Shown here in pieces: positions 33,235 through 47,200 of a stretch of DNA of 64,000 bases. The stretch lies in contig LR990040.1 in assembly GCA_905147135.1 (NCBI GenBank), positions 21,961,857 to 22,025,856 on the forward strand, in the 5' to 3' direction. The position numbers and the translations under genes were made by a program. How positions within the stretch are numbered: position 1 is the stretch's first letter; every line of letters starts with the position of its first letter. The stretch comes from Blastobasis lacticolella. Its lineage: Eukaryota > Arthropoda > Insecta > Lepidoptera > Blastobasidae. A model generated the notes under the pieces. That model ran no database searches. It was not told the origin of the DNA and worked only from the letters and a program-made list of their open reading frames with translations.

Positions 33235-33615
33235 AAATAAAAATAATCATAATCATCTTGGCGTTAATGCCCCGGTGGTGATCTCGCGTACAAGGACCCG
33301 GGGTCCACATTGACCGTGATCCAGGATTTGGCAGACCAGGTAATTACAGTGGAGCCACTGCCATCTGACCTCCATGACTCACCAGTACCATAATTACCAG
33401 GGGAACCTGACCTGATTGGATCATGGTTACACATTCAATCGCCTGAATGTCCGGTTTCATTACGATGTTTTCCTTCACCTTAAGAGCATCGGTTAGTATT
33501 AAACTAATATACAAGACTCAGAAAAGAGTCATTGGTACATGTGGGAGTGGGATACGAACCCGATACCTCTCGCTTGCGAGTCAGATACGTTTACCACTAG
33601 GCTACCGACGCTTAT
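33235..33615 (-). mobile_element. SINE family A abutting a splice acceptor
   Basis: Full-length relative of 20,150-20,534, head at 33,615 and tail at 33,235. On the minus strand its tail GATGATTATGATTATTTTTA runs straight into the TTTTTCCCCAG acceptor of the exon at 33,057-33,221. The same arrangement is in the old relic copy, so the insertion predates both duplications. Copy 2 is at 49,516-49,896. Confidence 0.82.
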
Positions 33616-33953
33616 AAACGGGGAAAAATACACACATATTTACGTCAAAATTGGCTTAAGGCCTCCTCTAATATGGAGTAGACCTTATTGTATTAATTAT
33701 GATGTTTCACAACTCTCTAGCATAAATCGAATCTACAAACAAATCATCTACGAGTATATCGGTACAAAGGAATCGAACTTGAATATAATAAAATAGAATA
33801 TACTTTATTGCGTAATAATGTTGTAGCATTTATTTCTATTATTTTATTTGAACTTTTTTACAGGTATCGGTCATAAATAATGCACATCGGCTAGTTCCGG
33901 CTTCATTGATTTAGCTTCGGCTAGCCGATGAGCATTATTTACGATCGATACGT

Positions 33954-35236
33954 CACGATGTTTGAAAATCTCTTTTACAAGCTTTTATTTAACTTCACTT
34001 GTAGGTATGTCCTGGAATCTTGTAAGCCTAATTTGACCCACTTCCCGGCGTTCAATTGAGCTGAAGTTTATGAAATAAATAAAGTTTAAAGTTTAAATCG
34101 GAATGTGGTTTTTATCTTCAATTCTTGACAATGAAAATGAACGCTATAAGATAACCCCATCGTGTTTGGGCTCTTTGGAATGGTCATGATGAGTACTAAA
34201 CCCCTACTGGGTGATATTTAAGGTATGATGATGATGCCGGAAGGTGGTCATAGGATCTACTGAACGCAAGTATATAGCCTCATCGTCTTTAAGCTGTTTG
34301 GAATAGTCCTAAAGTGTAGGTACTATGCCACTATTTGATATTCAAGGTATGCTTGACGATACCAGAAGGTGGCCACCAGCAGTTGCTGGTTGCATGTAGT
34401 TACAGAACGTATGAAGATAACCCCATCGCGATTGGACTCTTTCGAACGGTCTTGATGAGTAAGTACTATACAGCACGATTATTTATTTACTTATCGTATG
34501 GCTTTTGAGTTCCTACTGCTACTTAAATTACATATGCACGATAAAAGCTTGTTATGAAATATTTTTTTTCATGTGGGCACTTATTACTTGTAATAGCCAA
34601 ACATTTGACCGCCATCTCACCTACAGAAAAATCTAGGTTGCCTTAGAACGTTCAAATGATTGTGTTCGAGAACCATTCGCAGACAAACCATTGCAAGCTT
34701 AACTTTACAAGTTCTGATCCTGAAATCCGAACTTTACACAGGAAAAGAGTGTTTTCCGGGGCCAGGGCCAGGGATGTTTTCGTGGACTGCAATAAAGCGA
34801 CTATTTTAAATGATATCTTCAGTGTATCAATGCTAGTTACGGTCTATAACGGTATCTCAACGCATTGGTAGCGCCCCTGGTGTTTCTGATGTCCATATGC
34901 GGAGGTGACCATGCACCATCAGATGGCCCACGCGGCCTGTTTGTCTGCCGTATAACATAAAACAAAAACTCCAGTGAAAAAAAAAATCATAACAACGCTT
35001 TTGTTGCGCAGTGTAGTACCTACTCATCAAGACCATACCAAAGTTATCTTATAGCTTTCATTAGTTCAAATTACCAACTTCCGACACCATCATCAGACCA
35101 GCTCCAATGCATTGTCATCCAAGTTACATAGGTATACCAAATTTCAGCTCAATCGGATGGTCCTAATTTTTTATTTATATCGACGATCTACTTACATACG
35201 AACAGTGCAAGTTAAATGAAAACTGGTATAAAATAC
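33954..35236. other. Intron stretch, no gene
   Basis: 34,140-34,470 holds three imperfect copies of a segment of about 140 bp (each with GATAACCCCATCG or CCTCATCGTCTTTAAG, then GGAATGGTC and GGTATG). Related sequence is inverted at 20,915-21,045. The rest is unrecognised. Confidence 0.5.
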
Positions 35237-35424
35237 CTCCTCATGTTGCTGCTTAATATTGTCGATCATTTCCTGGTTCCGGCCGGCGCCCGGCCGCGAC
35301 AGCGCCGCCTGCAGCTCCGTCTCCAGGTTGCGGACGCGCGCCTTCAGCAGCTCGATTTCTTCTTCGCGCACCTGCCACGGGCAAAGGCCATTCGAGTTGG
35401 AAATAACAACTGTATTGAGGTTCA

Positions 35425-35790
35425 TCATATCAGCCGAAAGACTGTTGGGCATAGGCCTAACCCAGAGATCTCCACAAAGGCCGGTCCTGTGCCTTTCGCA
35501 GCCAGCTGGTATCTGCAATCTTTACCAGGTCGTCGGTCCACCTTGTGGGAGGCCTACCTATGCTGCGTCGTGCGTACGTGGTCGCCACTCGAGAACTATT
35601 ATTCGCCACGACTGATAAGGACAGCCCATATAAATTCACTGCAGGACTTCCGGCCTCTCCCATGAGAAGGGAGGTTATTGTCATAATCTCCACGCTTGGC
35701 AGGCGGGTTGGAGATCGCAGGGTTGTAAATGAAATGGAAAACGCTGCTGCCCATTTTCCAGCCTACCGAGACTCCAGAACTTTTGTTTCA
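35425..35790 (-). mobile_element. RTE-like LINE 3' fragment plus adjoining retroposon piece
   Basis: On the minus strand RRSIGRPPTRWTDDLVKIA and DRPLWRSLG are readable; this is the C-terminal tail of an RTE-type polyprotein and is common in lepidopteran genomes. It is joined at the left side to GGCCTAACCCAGAGATCTCC. Next to it, 35,636-35,790 carries the CACTGCAGGACTTCC...CTTGGCAGGCGGG repeat also found at 21,370 and 53,428. Non-functional. Confidence 0.7.
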
Positions 35791-38700
35791 AAAACATTAG
35801 TCGCCTTGTACGACACATATTACAAACGTTGTGTCAAAATATCGAAGTAAACAAATCTAACTTGAATCTATAGGTACTAATATTTTATTGACGAAAAGTT
35901 GGAAGTGTCAAAGCCCCAAGTGCCATGGGGTAATTTTAGATCACGGAAAAATAACAGGTACTCGCGGGATATTAGAACCTAAACACCGCTGCTACCTTAT
36001 AATTTAACTTTTGCAGCAAAACAACATCGCTACCTTCAATTCCAAACGCAAACCATCCTCGACCCTGGCATTTTTAACTTTTTCTAGTTCATCTATCTTC
36101 TTTAGGAGTTCTGCTTCTCTCTTCTGCCAGTCTCCCTGGAATAGAGGAGCTGCCTTAAAATGTGATTATTATGGGCTGGTCGTAGGCGGAGCCTGGGCCT
36201 TCGCGTGCCGCGCGGGGGCGCAACCGGGACATAACGCCAAGATGATGATGATGGCTGGTCGTGCGATGTCTGTCAGAGTTTAATACGAGTAATAGCACCA
36301 ACCGCTTTGTAAACGGCTTGCTGTTGTTGTGGGTAGACTAATGTTGAACGAAAGACGACCAATGTCTATAACGTCCATGGCCTGTCCTACGGAGGTCCTA
36401 GCCGGTATGGAAAATAAGAGAACTGTAACTTAATTTATAGGTACAATTAAGGTTCTCTAAAAATATCACTTCAGGAATGAGACCGACTGACCGATCTACT
36501 GCACTTTTAAAGTTTATTAACCCCCGACGATAAAGAGGGGTATTATAAGTTTGAGGTGTATATCTGTGTATTTGTGGCTTTGTGTGACTGTCTACGATGC
36601 CACGTAGCTCCCGAACGGATGGACCGATTTGGATGCGGTTTTCTCTTATTCTTAGAAAGCCAACGATGTTTTCCCTCACCGTAAGAGCATAATTTAGTAT
36701 TTAACTAATGTACATGACTTAAGAAGAGTCATTGGTACATGGCGGCTAAGGGACTCGAACCCGGTACCTCTCGCTTGCGAGTCGAAAACCTTTACCACTA
36801 GGCCACGGACGCTCAAATGCGATTGGCTTAAGGCCTCCCCTAATACCGCTTATTTTATTAATTATGATGTTTCACAACTCTCTAGTATACATCGGTATAC
36901 ATCGATTTTACAATCAAATCATCTACGAGTGTATCGGCACAAAGGAATCGAACTTGGGAGAAATAATGTTGTAACGTTTATTTTCTATTGTTTTATTGGA
37001 ACTTCTTTGTATGTGGTGCTCAATGTACAGGTATCGGCCATAAATAACGCACATCGGCTAGTTCCGGCTTCAAACTTACTCACCCGCGTGCGACAGAGAT
37101 GACTCTCTACGAAGATGACTCTTTACGAAGCCGAACTGGCCGATGTGCATTATTTACAGTCGATACCTGTACCCGATTTTTTAAAGTCTTTTAATGGGGT
37201 TATCTTCTTGCGTTCAAAAGTTCCTATGGTCACCTTCTGTCATCATCATTAGACCTTAAATATCACCTAGGGGTTTAGTACTCATCATGACCATCCCAAC
37301 GAGCCCAAACACGCTGGAGTTAGATCTTATTGCGTTCATTAGTTTCTATGTCCAACTATGGTACCATATTAATGCATTGTCATCCAATTTGCATAAGCAT
37401 ACCAAACAGCTCAATCGGATACCAACAAATAATAGAAAAACTGTTTGTAAAAGACGGATAAATTTGCCACGGGCAAAGGCCATTTGAGTTAGAAGTAACA
37501 ATTGTATTGAGGTTACATCGAAAATACTGATTCTTTGTTAATCCGTGGTCGCCCTAAAAGTTTCCAATATCGTTGGGCAAAGATAATACATATAGCAGAA
37601 CTTCAAACGAACAGAGAATACATATTACGATCATCTTCACAGCCCTTATCAGTCCACTGCAGGACTGACGGCCTCTCCCACGAGAAGGGCGGATTTTGCC
37701 ATAATCTCCACCCTTGGCAGGCGGGTAGGAGATCGTAGTGTTGTAAAGATTGCAATAAAAAACGCTGCCGCCCATTTTCCAGCCTACGGAGACTCCAGGG
37801 GATGCAGTCTCGACACACATAGCGATCGCAAACTTATCGATTTCGGTCGTTATGTCATGTCAGGGGCTGTTTTATCAATATAAATAACTCCCAGTTAATA
37901 TTTGTAAGAAATTACCAAAAACTGTCCTGTCTATTGTTTTGTTACATTGCCTATTGTATGAAAATTCCTGTAATATTACTAATCTAAGGAAATTCAAAAT
38001 TATATATTTACAATACTTTGTTTTTTTACTTGTCAGTTGACATTTTGGCAACGTCAAAGTCGTACACCGTGACGTGTTTGCTAACGATTTATCGTTAACT
38101 TTGCGGGCTGTCAAAAGAGACAGTCTAAAATTTTGACCACCAGCCGGCATAATGAGAGTTGTAATGGATAAAGCTTATAAAACGTAATGTCCTCTCGTAA
38201 TTATTTAAATTCTTTAGCTAGCCAATTTTTTAATATTAATGTTTAAAATATTACTAATTTGCTATGAAACGAACGCATTCTCGGCATGAAATTATGAACA
38301 CACCCGAAAAAAGCTATGGTGTCACTGGGTCAGATTAAGTTTGTGCTACTGCATAGACAGACAGGTAAAAAAATCCTAGGTTCGGACCATGGACTTACTA
38401 CCCAAAGGGACTGCGCACTGCTTTGACTAAAACCGGGCAGAGCGAGAGTCACCATCGATAGTCCTGTGTCCCTTTCTAGTGTTGCCACCATTGTTGATGC
38501 AAATTCCGAATTACTTTTATTATTTGGAGCGGACACCGACCTCAGGGCCAGGCAGAGCTGGACCGGGTGCAATCTGAAGGTCATGTTTTCACCAGGGTCC
38601 AACCCAAGCTTACCCTGCTACTCGGAAATTATTGGCCCTAGAACGCTAGTTCCTAGAGTGAAATGATAGCACTCCTCGAGATCATCATTTCGTATGACAG

Positions 38701-41700
38701 CTGTCAAAGTTAAATCTTTTATAATTCGGTACCCATTGGTCCTATAACACTCGTTCCTAAAGAAAAATGATAGTGTTCGTCGAGATCTACATTTTGCATG
38801 ACAGCTGTCAAACTTAGAATTGTTGTAACTCGGAAACGATTGGTCTTAGGACACTAGTTGCTAGAGCAATACGATAGTACTCATCGAGATCTACATTTCG
38901 GATGACAGTTCTAAGTTTGACAGCTGTCATACGAAATGTAGATCTCGACAAGTACTATCATTTCTCTACAGAAATACAAATCCATTTATTGTAAAAAAAG
39001 TAATACATTTCAATTATAAAATAAATTAGTGTCAACAAATATCAATATCATTAAATAATAATACAACCGTCAACACAATGTTATTCACAATAATGCTTCG
39101 TCCAAAATGCGGGTAGTCAATGAGGGTAGTAAATAATGTAACGTCAAAGAAATGGAGAAAAGAAAAACCAGCAACACAACCAAAATAACCTGCATAAGTT
39201 ACCAGACATCGTGTGAGATGTTTACAGAAACTAGTGTTTTAGGACCAATGGGTTCCGAGTTACAAAAGATTTAACTTCAACAGCTGTCATACGAAATGTA
39301 GATCTCGACGAGTACTATCATATCTCTTTAGAAACTAGTATTCTAGAACCAATGGGTTCCGAGTTATAACACATTTAAGTTTGACAGCTGTCACCCGAAA
39401 TGTTGATATCGACGAGTATCACTTCTCTTGAGAAACTAGTGTTGTAGGATAAATCGTTACCGAACTCTTTTATCTGTTTTGTGGAACAAAAAGTCGTAGG
39501 TTAATAATTATGTCGACTCGACGTTTGTCGGAGAAACGTTCAGTAGATCAAAAGGTATTTTGACAACTACTTTTCGGATTGTACGGATTACCTCATAATA
39601 ATACCAAATTCACGGTAAATATATTTCTCCAATAATGGCAACACCAAACATGACACTTGTTAATTTAGAATGACGGTGATAATGCCAATAACATTGTGTT
39701 TACACTGTTAGAAAGGGACAAAGGACTATCGATGGTGACTCTCGCTCTGCCCGGTTTTAGTCAAAGCAGTGCGCAGTCCCTTTGGGTAGTAAGTCCATGG
39801 TTCGGACATAAACAATGACAGGCATGTCATTGTCTTTGTCATACACTGCCACTAAGGACGAATGAAACTCCATACTACGTTAGGATGACCTGCCCTGTGG
39901 TTATGATTTGTATGGCGATGATAGGCTGTGTGTCACGCATTGTACGCATTTTTGCCGTTGTGCCCCTTAAAAGGAGTTTTCTTACAAAGCCATAAACTTG
40001 TCAGACCATGTGACAGAGTCGCTGTTGTTGGCATTGGCATGACATTTCAAAATGACAAGACTTAATTCCAGTTTTGGCCATTGTATCAAAAAAAAAATTA
40101 TTATGTAGTAAAAACCAAGGTTAAGCAATGCTAGTAATGCAAGGGAGCTGGATGGGTGACCATTTCGTATTTGAGGGTAGTCAAACGATAGCACCGCAAC
40201 TAGTTGGAAACTCGTTATGTGTGCCCCCTAATACCGTTGGCAAAGCGAGGTCGACCGAGGTGTTGTACATACCATGATTCTAAGGAAATCTAGTTCTCGT
40301 GCTAGTTCATTTTGGGCACATCCGTCGGCTATTTTATGTAACATCAAAGGGTATGTCACGCGGCACGCCGCATTATCAGTGTTTTCTCAAAGCGAACGCA
40401 TTACACGCATTATTGAACATAATGCCCTCTCCTCTTGAAAGGAGTTTTTTCTTTCCTCATTGATTTCTCTTCTCTATGACGAAAAGAACTTCTTACTCCG
40501 GGCGTAAAAGGAGTTTCTTCTTTCATCGTTTACTCTACGGCTTGTTCTAGTGTTGCATGAGTGTCACGTGAGTGTTGCAGTTTTTCTAAAAAAATATAGT
40601 TTTCAAAAAATAATTGTGAAGAATTGGCTAGACTTAGGTTTCTTTTTATAACTAATACGAGTTCCGTATTTTACATACTTCCGTTTTTCATTCACTTTGT
40701 ACCGGCTGGATCTTAGTGAACACCTTGTTTGAACTGATAGACCGTATCCTTTGTTCGCTATATCTAACGTAGAATCGTTATATCGACAGCTGAATTCGCT
40801 AAGTTACCTATCTTTATCGATATCTTCGAATCTACAGACTCCGGAATATTGATAAAATCTAATCACTTGCAACTTTTAAAACCAAGTTTTATGCCCCTCT
40901 TCTCTCCGTTTGCAATTAGTCGACATTGTCCTCTGCCGACGAATTTATATTATTTAATTTCATATTAATATGTACGTATATTATCTACATATATTGTAGC
41001 CTATAGTGTGTATATAGTGTATGTATGTAGGTGAACAATAATTAGCTTATAATATAGTAGTTTACCTAGATGATTAATGCTATTTTTGATGCATGTCTGA
41101 CTCATGTTTATCTTATTCTCTTTCTAGACAAGGGTTGCCTGGAAGAGATCGCTTGTAGCGATAATGCCGCCTTATACCACAATATTTGAGACCTGTTAAA
41201 GAGCGTCGGTGGCCGAGCGATTAGAGTATCCGACTCGTAAGCCAGAGGTCCCGGGTTCGAATCCCGCTGTGGCCATGTACCAATTACTGTTTTCTGAGTA
41301 ATGTACATTAGTTGAACACAAACCGATGCTCTTCGAACCTGGTATCTCTCGCTTTAAGGCGCCATCTCCACGAGCGAGAGAATCGCGGCGATATTATCGT
41401 CGTGCCACGTATTTCAATTATTTCAAATGTACGCGTCTCCACACGGCGATGTTATCGCGGCGATGCGACGAGTGGCAATGTGCGCGCGTAACGTCGTCGT
41501 ATCGCCGCGGTATCGTCGCTACTGGTGGCGCGCCCGCCGCGCGCTCGCCGCTTAACGTGGCGCTCTCGCAGCGAGCGCGCGGCGGGCGCGCGCGTGGCAG
41601 CACTGGCGCTGTGAAACGTAGCTTAACTATTGCACAAAATGCCACGTCGCGATAACACGGCGATTCCGTTACGAGTCGTCGCGGGCACGCGGCGATTCCG

Positions 41701-41852
41701 TTACCAGTCGTGACGATACGCAGGCGGAATAATCGCTCGTACGTGGAGATTCTCCAACGATAGAAGCGCGGATACGTCACGATTCTCTCGCTCGTGGAGA
41801 TGGCGCCTAAACGAGTCGAATACCCTAACCGCTTGGCCACCGAGTCTCTCGA

Positions 41853-41991
41853 CTTTACTTGTGCCTCTAGCTTAAACTCGTTTGCAATGGGTTCTGAGGG
41901 AGCACCCTGACCTTCTGAGGGAGCATTCTGAGGTTCCGCTGGAGCAGTATTGATCAACTATGAGGGCAATGGTGGTCGTTGTATCTTGTGT
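41853..41991 (-). pseudogene. Relic exon 3, second copy
   Basis: Duplicate of 25,573-25,711 with the same 4-bp insertion. It lies downstream of the intact gene's stop codon. Confidence 0.85.
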
Positions 41992-42483
41992 CTGGGGATA
42001 AGCAAATAAATTAACAATAATCAGCAAATGAATGGGATAAATGGGAATGCCACTCTTGCCGCAGTAAGCATCGAAAGACCGAAAACACTAGCATTATTAC
42101 TATTTCCGGGTGGAAGGAGACCGCTTCACATCCTGATTAAAATGATAAATGATTGCTCGTATGTTACTAACAGGCGCAAAACTAAGAAACGCTTTCCGAA
42201 TGATACTCATGAAGACGTTAAGTCTACAGATTTATTTTCTCACTTACCATCACAAACTGTAGATGCTGGAGCCACCTCTCTGCAGAATACTTTTACTCAA
42301 AACCTAATAACGGAAGTGAAACAACTTTGTCAATTCGTGAATGTATTGGGCTGCAAATTGATTAAAACGATGTCTTTTATTGAATTATCACATGGTAAGG
42401 TGGATAATGTAAGCTCAAAGCTATCTGAAATCGATGAGAGAATACAGGGCTTGGAAGATTCTTTTTTTTTAAAGAATAGAAGT

Positions 42484-42662
42484 TCCTATAGAAGGGAGAT
42501 ATGGTTCGGAACGCGAAGAGCACCGCATTTGCGGCGGTGTCCGGATACTCTCTGCGGACCTTGAAAATTCAGGTGAGGGATGTACGTGGAGTTGTCGCGC
42601 CGGTTCGTACCCATATCCGCAGCAGGTCTCCAAGGTGAAGAGCCTCTAGTCGATAGAATAAT
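42484..42662 (+). pseudogene. Dispersed 28S rRNA gene fragment, second copy
   Basis: Duplicate of 26,204-26,382, again identical to 28S 13,327-13,505. It was carried along in the tandem duplication rather than inserted independently, since its flanks are the same. Confidence 0.95.
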
Positions 42663-44277
42663 ACAGGTATCTTCGTAATAAGTATTGCTAATTAAAACCG
42701 TTTAAGTATGAAGATATACAAAAAGCTTTATTAACAGAAAATAAATACGAATTACAACTACAGATTACAATCGTTATCAGTAGTCGTAAAATAAAAACGG
42801 AGAACTTTTACCAAAAAAAATTAAGATCGCATTATTACTAAAGTACTTAAAAGAAAATAAGTTTGGTAAGCACTTATCTACTAGACTAGCTAGACGATCA
42901 TATGTTTGTAGGATTTCTTTTCTTTAGTTCTCCAGATACAGAGCTTCCACATGATGATATTTGAAAAGTGACATTGTACATACTTAATAGTAAAAAACAT
43001 TAAAAATGTGACTTAGACAAGCTATTGAATACTGTTTGAATATTGGTTTAGCGATTAACATAGTGGTTCCCTTTAATATGAGAGTAGCGTGTGCGTACGG
43101 CTGATGTCATATCGTCAATACTAATAAGGAGATAACATAAAACATTTCACGTCATTTAAAAATGCACTGCTGAACTAAAAAATGTACTCTAGATTTGTTG
43201 TTAGACATTTGGAAAAATAACTCATTGTTGGTAGCAAATTTTATTATGCGATACATAATTATCATTTGAAAGGCCCAAGTGTCCTCCTTTCTGTACATAC
43301 CTATTTGTTAAAAAAAATGTGCTACTGATTGAAAAGAATTACTAATTTTTATAAATGTCAGGCAACAGATCTAGAGTTGATATCTTAGTCCACCATGATA
43401 TTACCTTCTATACATAGTATTAAACAAAGTCGCTTCCCGTCGTCTGTGTCTATGTAGGATTAGATCTTTTAAACTACGCCAAGAATTTCATTACTGTTTT
43501 CAACAATAGCAATAGATAGTAATTCAAGAGGAAGGTTTATAAGCAAGAAAAAATGGGTAGGTGTATGGGAACGAAGTCGCGCCAGGTCTAGTGTTTTATC
43601 TTCCAGGTCTAGGGATCTGGAGAGTCCATGTTTCTGAACCGTCACGGTGACTCGGCAAGGACTATGATAACATTAGATTGGCGGATGCTTGGGAGGTGAC
43701 AGGGTGTGACTGTCTGGCAAACTGGTTGTCGGATTTGTTGGCCAAACTGGCACAAAGGAGCTATGCGCGGTTGTGTTCCAGAGGAATGGAGGTTCAGTTT
43801 TTCATCCAATTTATACGCAATCAAAATGAATTTTGAATGCGGATCGACTGTTCCGTTTAGTTGTCATTTTTAGTTGTTGGGAAGAATCAAATCTGGTCAG
43901 TCGAAGATTCTCAAAGCCGACTCATGCAGTCGTGACGGTTATTTATTCATATTTTTGCATATAAATTGCATAAGATATTTGGATTTGGACCTCTCTCCTA
44001 TGAAGCGTAACCGCAGTCATTTACTAGACCGTCGTAATAGTAGTCTATCTAGAAACACGCCCCAACGCGACTTTACGCGCTATTTATTTATTTTATTTAC
44101 TTGTATTCCCCTTTGTTACATTTTCACCACGTGATATGTTCTGTGCTATCTCTCCATCTTGGCGGCCGTGATTGATGTGGGTTCCCCCCGCACCGCACCG
44201 CTCCCAAACAACCCACTGATGGACTACACTATATCCATAAATTGCTTCAAACAGTCTTAACACGACCACGACTGCAG

Positions 44278-47200
44278 TTATCCGGAAATCCCTTTGGCTT
44301 GGTTCAGATCTTTAAGTCGCGCGTTCTCTGTTACTAACGCGTTCACCCTTTGCTCGTATTTTTCTCTTAATTCCTGGAAATAAACAAATTTAAGTTATTA
44401 CGAGGCAATTTTCCATTGACAACTTGAGTGGTTCAGTTGGCTAACCGGTCTGCCACGCAGCGGTCCCGGGTTCGATTCCCGGCCAAGCAGAAACTGAACT
44501 GACGAATTTTAATTTCTGTTACGGGTCTCGGTATTATATGTACCTATAATAAGTATGTATTAAAAAAATATATAAGCAATTTTTCTGTTTTCTGGCACCC
44601 ATAACACAAGCTTTGCTTACTTTGGGGCTAGATGTCGCTGTATGAATTGTTCAATCATTTTATTTATTTATTTATTCTGACTGTTAGCTCTACTCTAAGA
44701 GGCGATAAGATTACATTAAATTAGTTACAGGTAAATAAGTCAAAGAAACAAGTTAAAACATAATGGAAGGAAGCACATCAGGGCGAATCTTGCAACACCT
44801 CGCTGTCTCTCGCTCGCTCGCTCACCTTGAACAGCGCTAGCTGCGTCTCATACTCCTTCCGCAGGTCGTCGTTGATGCCGCTGCTGGTGGCCGCGCGCTG
44901 CAGGACCAGCTGGTACCGCTCCTTCTCCTTGGCGAAGCGCGCCTCCATGGCTGCCAGCCGGTCCTGCAAGTCATACAAACCAAATCAGTTTTTTTTCATA
45001 ATAAGCTTTCATTGCGCGGTATAGTACCTATTAATCAAGACCATTCCAGAGAGCCAAGCACGATGGCGTTCACTAGTTGATATGACCACCTTCTTACTCC
45101 AATTTCAGACCAGCTCCTTGGTACCTTGATACTAATGCATTGTCATCCAAGTTACATCATCATCATCATCTTGGCGTTAATGTCCCGGTTGTGCTCTCGA
45201 GAACGAGGGCCCGGGGTCCGCCTTCACCATGATCCAGGATTTGGCGATTAGGTAATTACAATGAAGCGACTGCCATCTGACTTCCGTGACCCTGCTACCA
45301 AGAGAACCTGACCAGATTGGACCATGGTTACAAATTCAGTTGCCTGAATTTGCAGGTTTCATCACGATGTTTTCCCTCGCCGTAAGAGCATCAGTTAGTG
45401 TTCAACTAATGTACATAACTCAGAAAATAGTCATTGGTACATGGCCGCAGCGGGATTCGAAACCGGTACCTCTCGCTTTCGAGTTGGATACTCAACCGCC
45501 CGGCTACCGACGCTCATCCAAGTTACATAGGTATACAAAATATCGGCTCAATCGTATACCAACAAATCGTTTGCAAAATTTGACGGACAACTTACATACA
45601 AACGAACTGTGCAAGTTAAAAAAAAGGGGTGTTATAAGTTTGACGTGTGTATTTTAAATAGATCTTGAAAGTTGAGTTATTTGCACCAAATTTTTTTTAT
45701 TTGGGCCAACACCAACTCAATAGGAATGAGCTTGCAATGGTGGCAGTTAGATGATTACAATACCATTACTTTTAGCTGTTTCATATATTAAATATTTGTT
45801 ATATTTACTGGTCACTGTGAACTTAGCTTTCTAAATTATTGGGTCCCGATTGCTTGCGGGGCGGGCTAGGCCGGGCAAACGATGAGTCTCTCTGGTAGAT
45901 ATCACTCACAGACTCAGATAAAATTTACCTGCGCCATAAAGTAATATACTACCAAACTAAAACAAACTATAATTCGTCACTTTACTGAAGTAACGATACG
46001 TTTTCATTTTAGTTACATAACAACTTATTAGACTTGTGTTTTATCTGGGAATTGACCAATCTGCCCTGAGTTCAATATTGATTTAAATATATTAACTTCA
46101 TATATATACAGAGAGGGTAACTCTGTATATATATGAAGTTGCTAAATATGTCAAACGTAATTTTGGGGATTTCCCAACCAACGAAATCCTGCGATGCTCC
46201 GCTAGGAGGCCCAGTGTCATCCCAATTGCAAAGCACCGTTTGGAGATAACAACTCGTTCTCTTATTATAATGGGTCCGCGAATCTACACCAAACTACCTT
46301 CAGAGTGTAAATAGGGCAATAGTTTTTGTAGAACATTAAAATCAATTTTAATGTTCTACAAATGTATTACTTATTTATGTACTTACTTACTGATAAGTTT
46401 TACTGGTCTCGTTTAATATATTTAAATTAACTCTCTGGTTATTTTTAAAGTAGGTAAGGTACTCTTATTGCCTCTACCGCTCGCTAAAGCTCCTTTCGGC
46501 TTGTCTAAGGTCAGCTGGAAGAGATCGTGTTGTGGGATAAGTTCGCCTTTGCTTTGTAAGTGTTTCCTTTTGAAATGTACTATGTTGTTACAATAAAGAG
46601 TTTACATACATACATACATCAATGTTGCTGAAAAAAGCTTATTACTCGTTAAATGAGTTTATCGACGAGTGAAACCTATATTTATCCTTAGTGTTGCATA
46701 TTGACTATTATTGTTATCAGCAAATGACCACTACAATTAAATTAATAAGTAATTACATTAGGTATTGACATACTTATCAATATTTATATCAATTTTATGT
46801 ATTATATAATTTACATAAATTTTTTTATATTTACCTGACATTGAATTAACGTACGTAGTAATTCAAAACGCATTTTGAATTACTTGACATCATATTTTTA
46901 TATCTTAGTTAATTCAAATATTGACATTTGATTGATTTTATTTAATCTACTTACGTAGTAGATCTATGCTATTTATGAATAATTTTATTGAATTTATATT
47001 GACATTGTTTATTTTGTTATGAAGAAGTCATCTAATAACCGTTTAACATTAATAATTATTACTTGTTGTATATTTGTATGACGATGTAAAATATTTTACT
47101 ATAAGTAAATGAATAAAAAATTTCGCTATCCAAAATTATTTAAAAAAGTATGAAATAAAAAATTCACAGCAGTCAACATACAAGCTCAGCCATTACGCGC

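Larger units (their letters stand above)
27998..36135 (-). pseudogene. Coiled-coil gene, 5'-truncated tandem copy (exons 4-8)
   Basis: Five exons, all in frame with canonical splice sites: 36,034-36,135; 35,237-35,371; 33,057-33,221; 28,546-28,683; 27,998-28,093 (TAA at 27,998-28,000). They encode 211 residues identical to the C-terminal part of the right-hand gene. The start exon and the two following exons lie outside the duplicated block and are not repeated here; upstream there is only the 3' end of the other copy. With no promoter or start in place, it is probably a pseudogene by truncation, though read-through from the upstream copy could in principle use it. Confidence 0.85.
20383..36662. 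repeat. 16.28-kb tandem duplication, copy 1
   Basis: Every stretch compared by eye recurs 16,280 bp to the right (16,281 after about 31,246). The left edge is ACGATGTTTTCCC (20,383 = 36,663). The right edge is where GAAAGCCA is followed by ACGATG (36,662/36,663) instead of the ATTTCATCG seen at the true right flank (52,944 on). The junction has only a single shared base (A). I found differences at just four sites: 31,109, 31,166, 31,246 (with +1 in copy 2) and 31,283. Confidence 0.95.

Noticed and set aside
35216..35665. Plus-strand ORFs of 118-149 aa over 35,216-35,665
   Set aside because: Antisense shadows of a coiled-coil exon and an RTE fragment.
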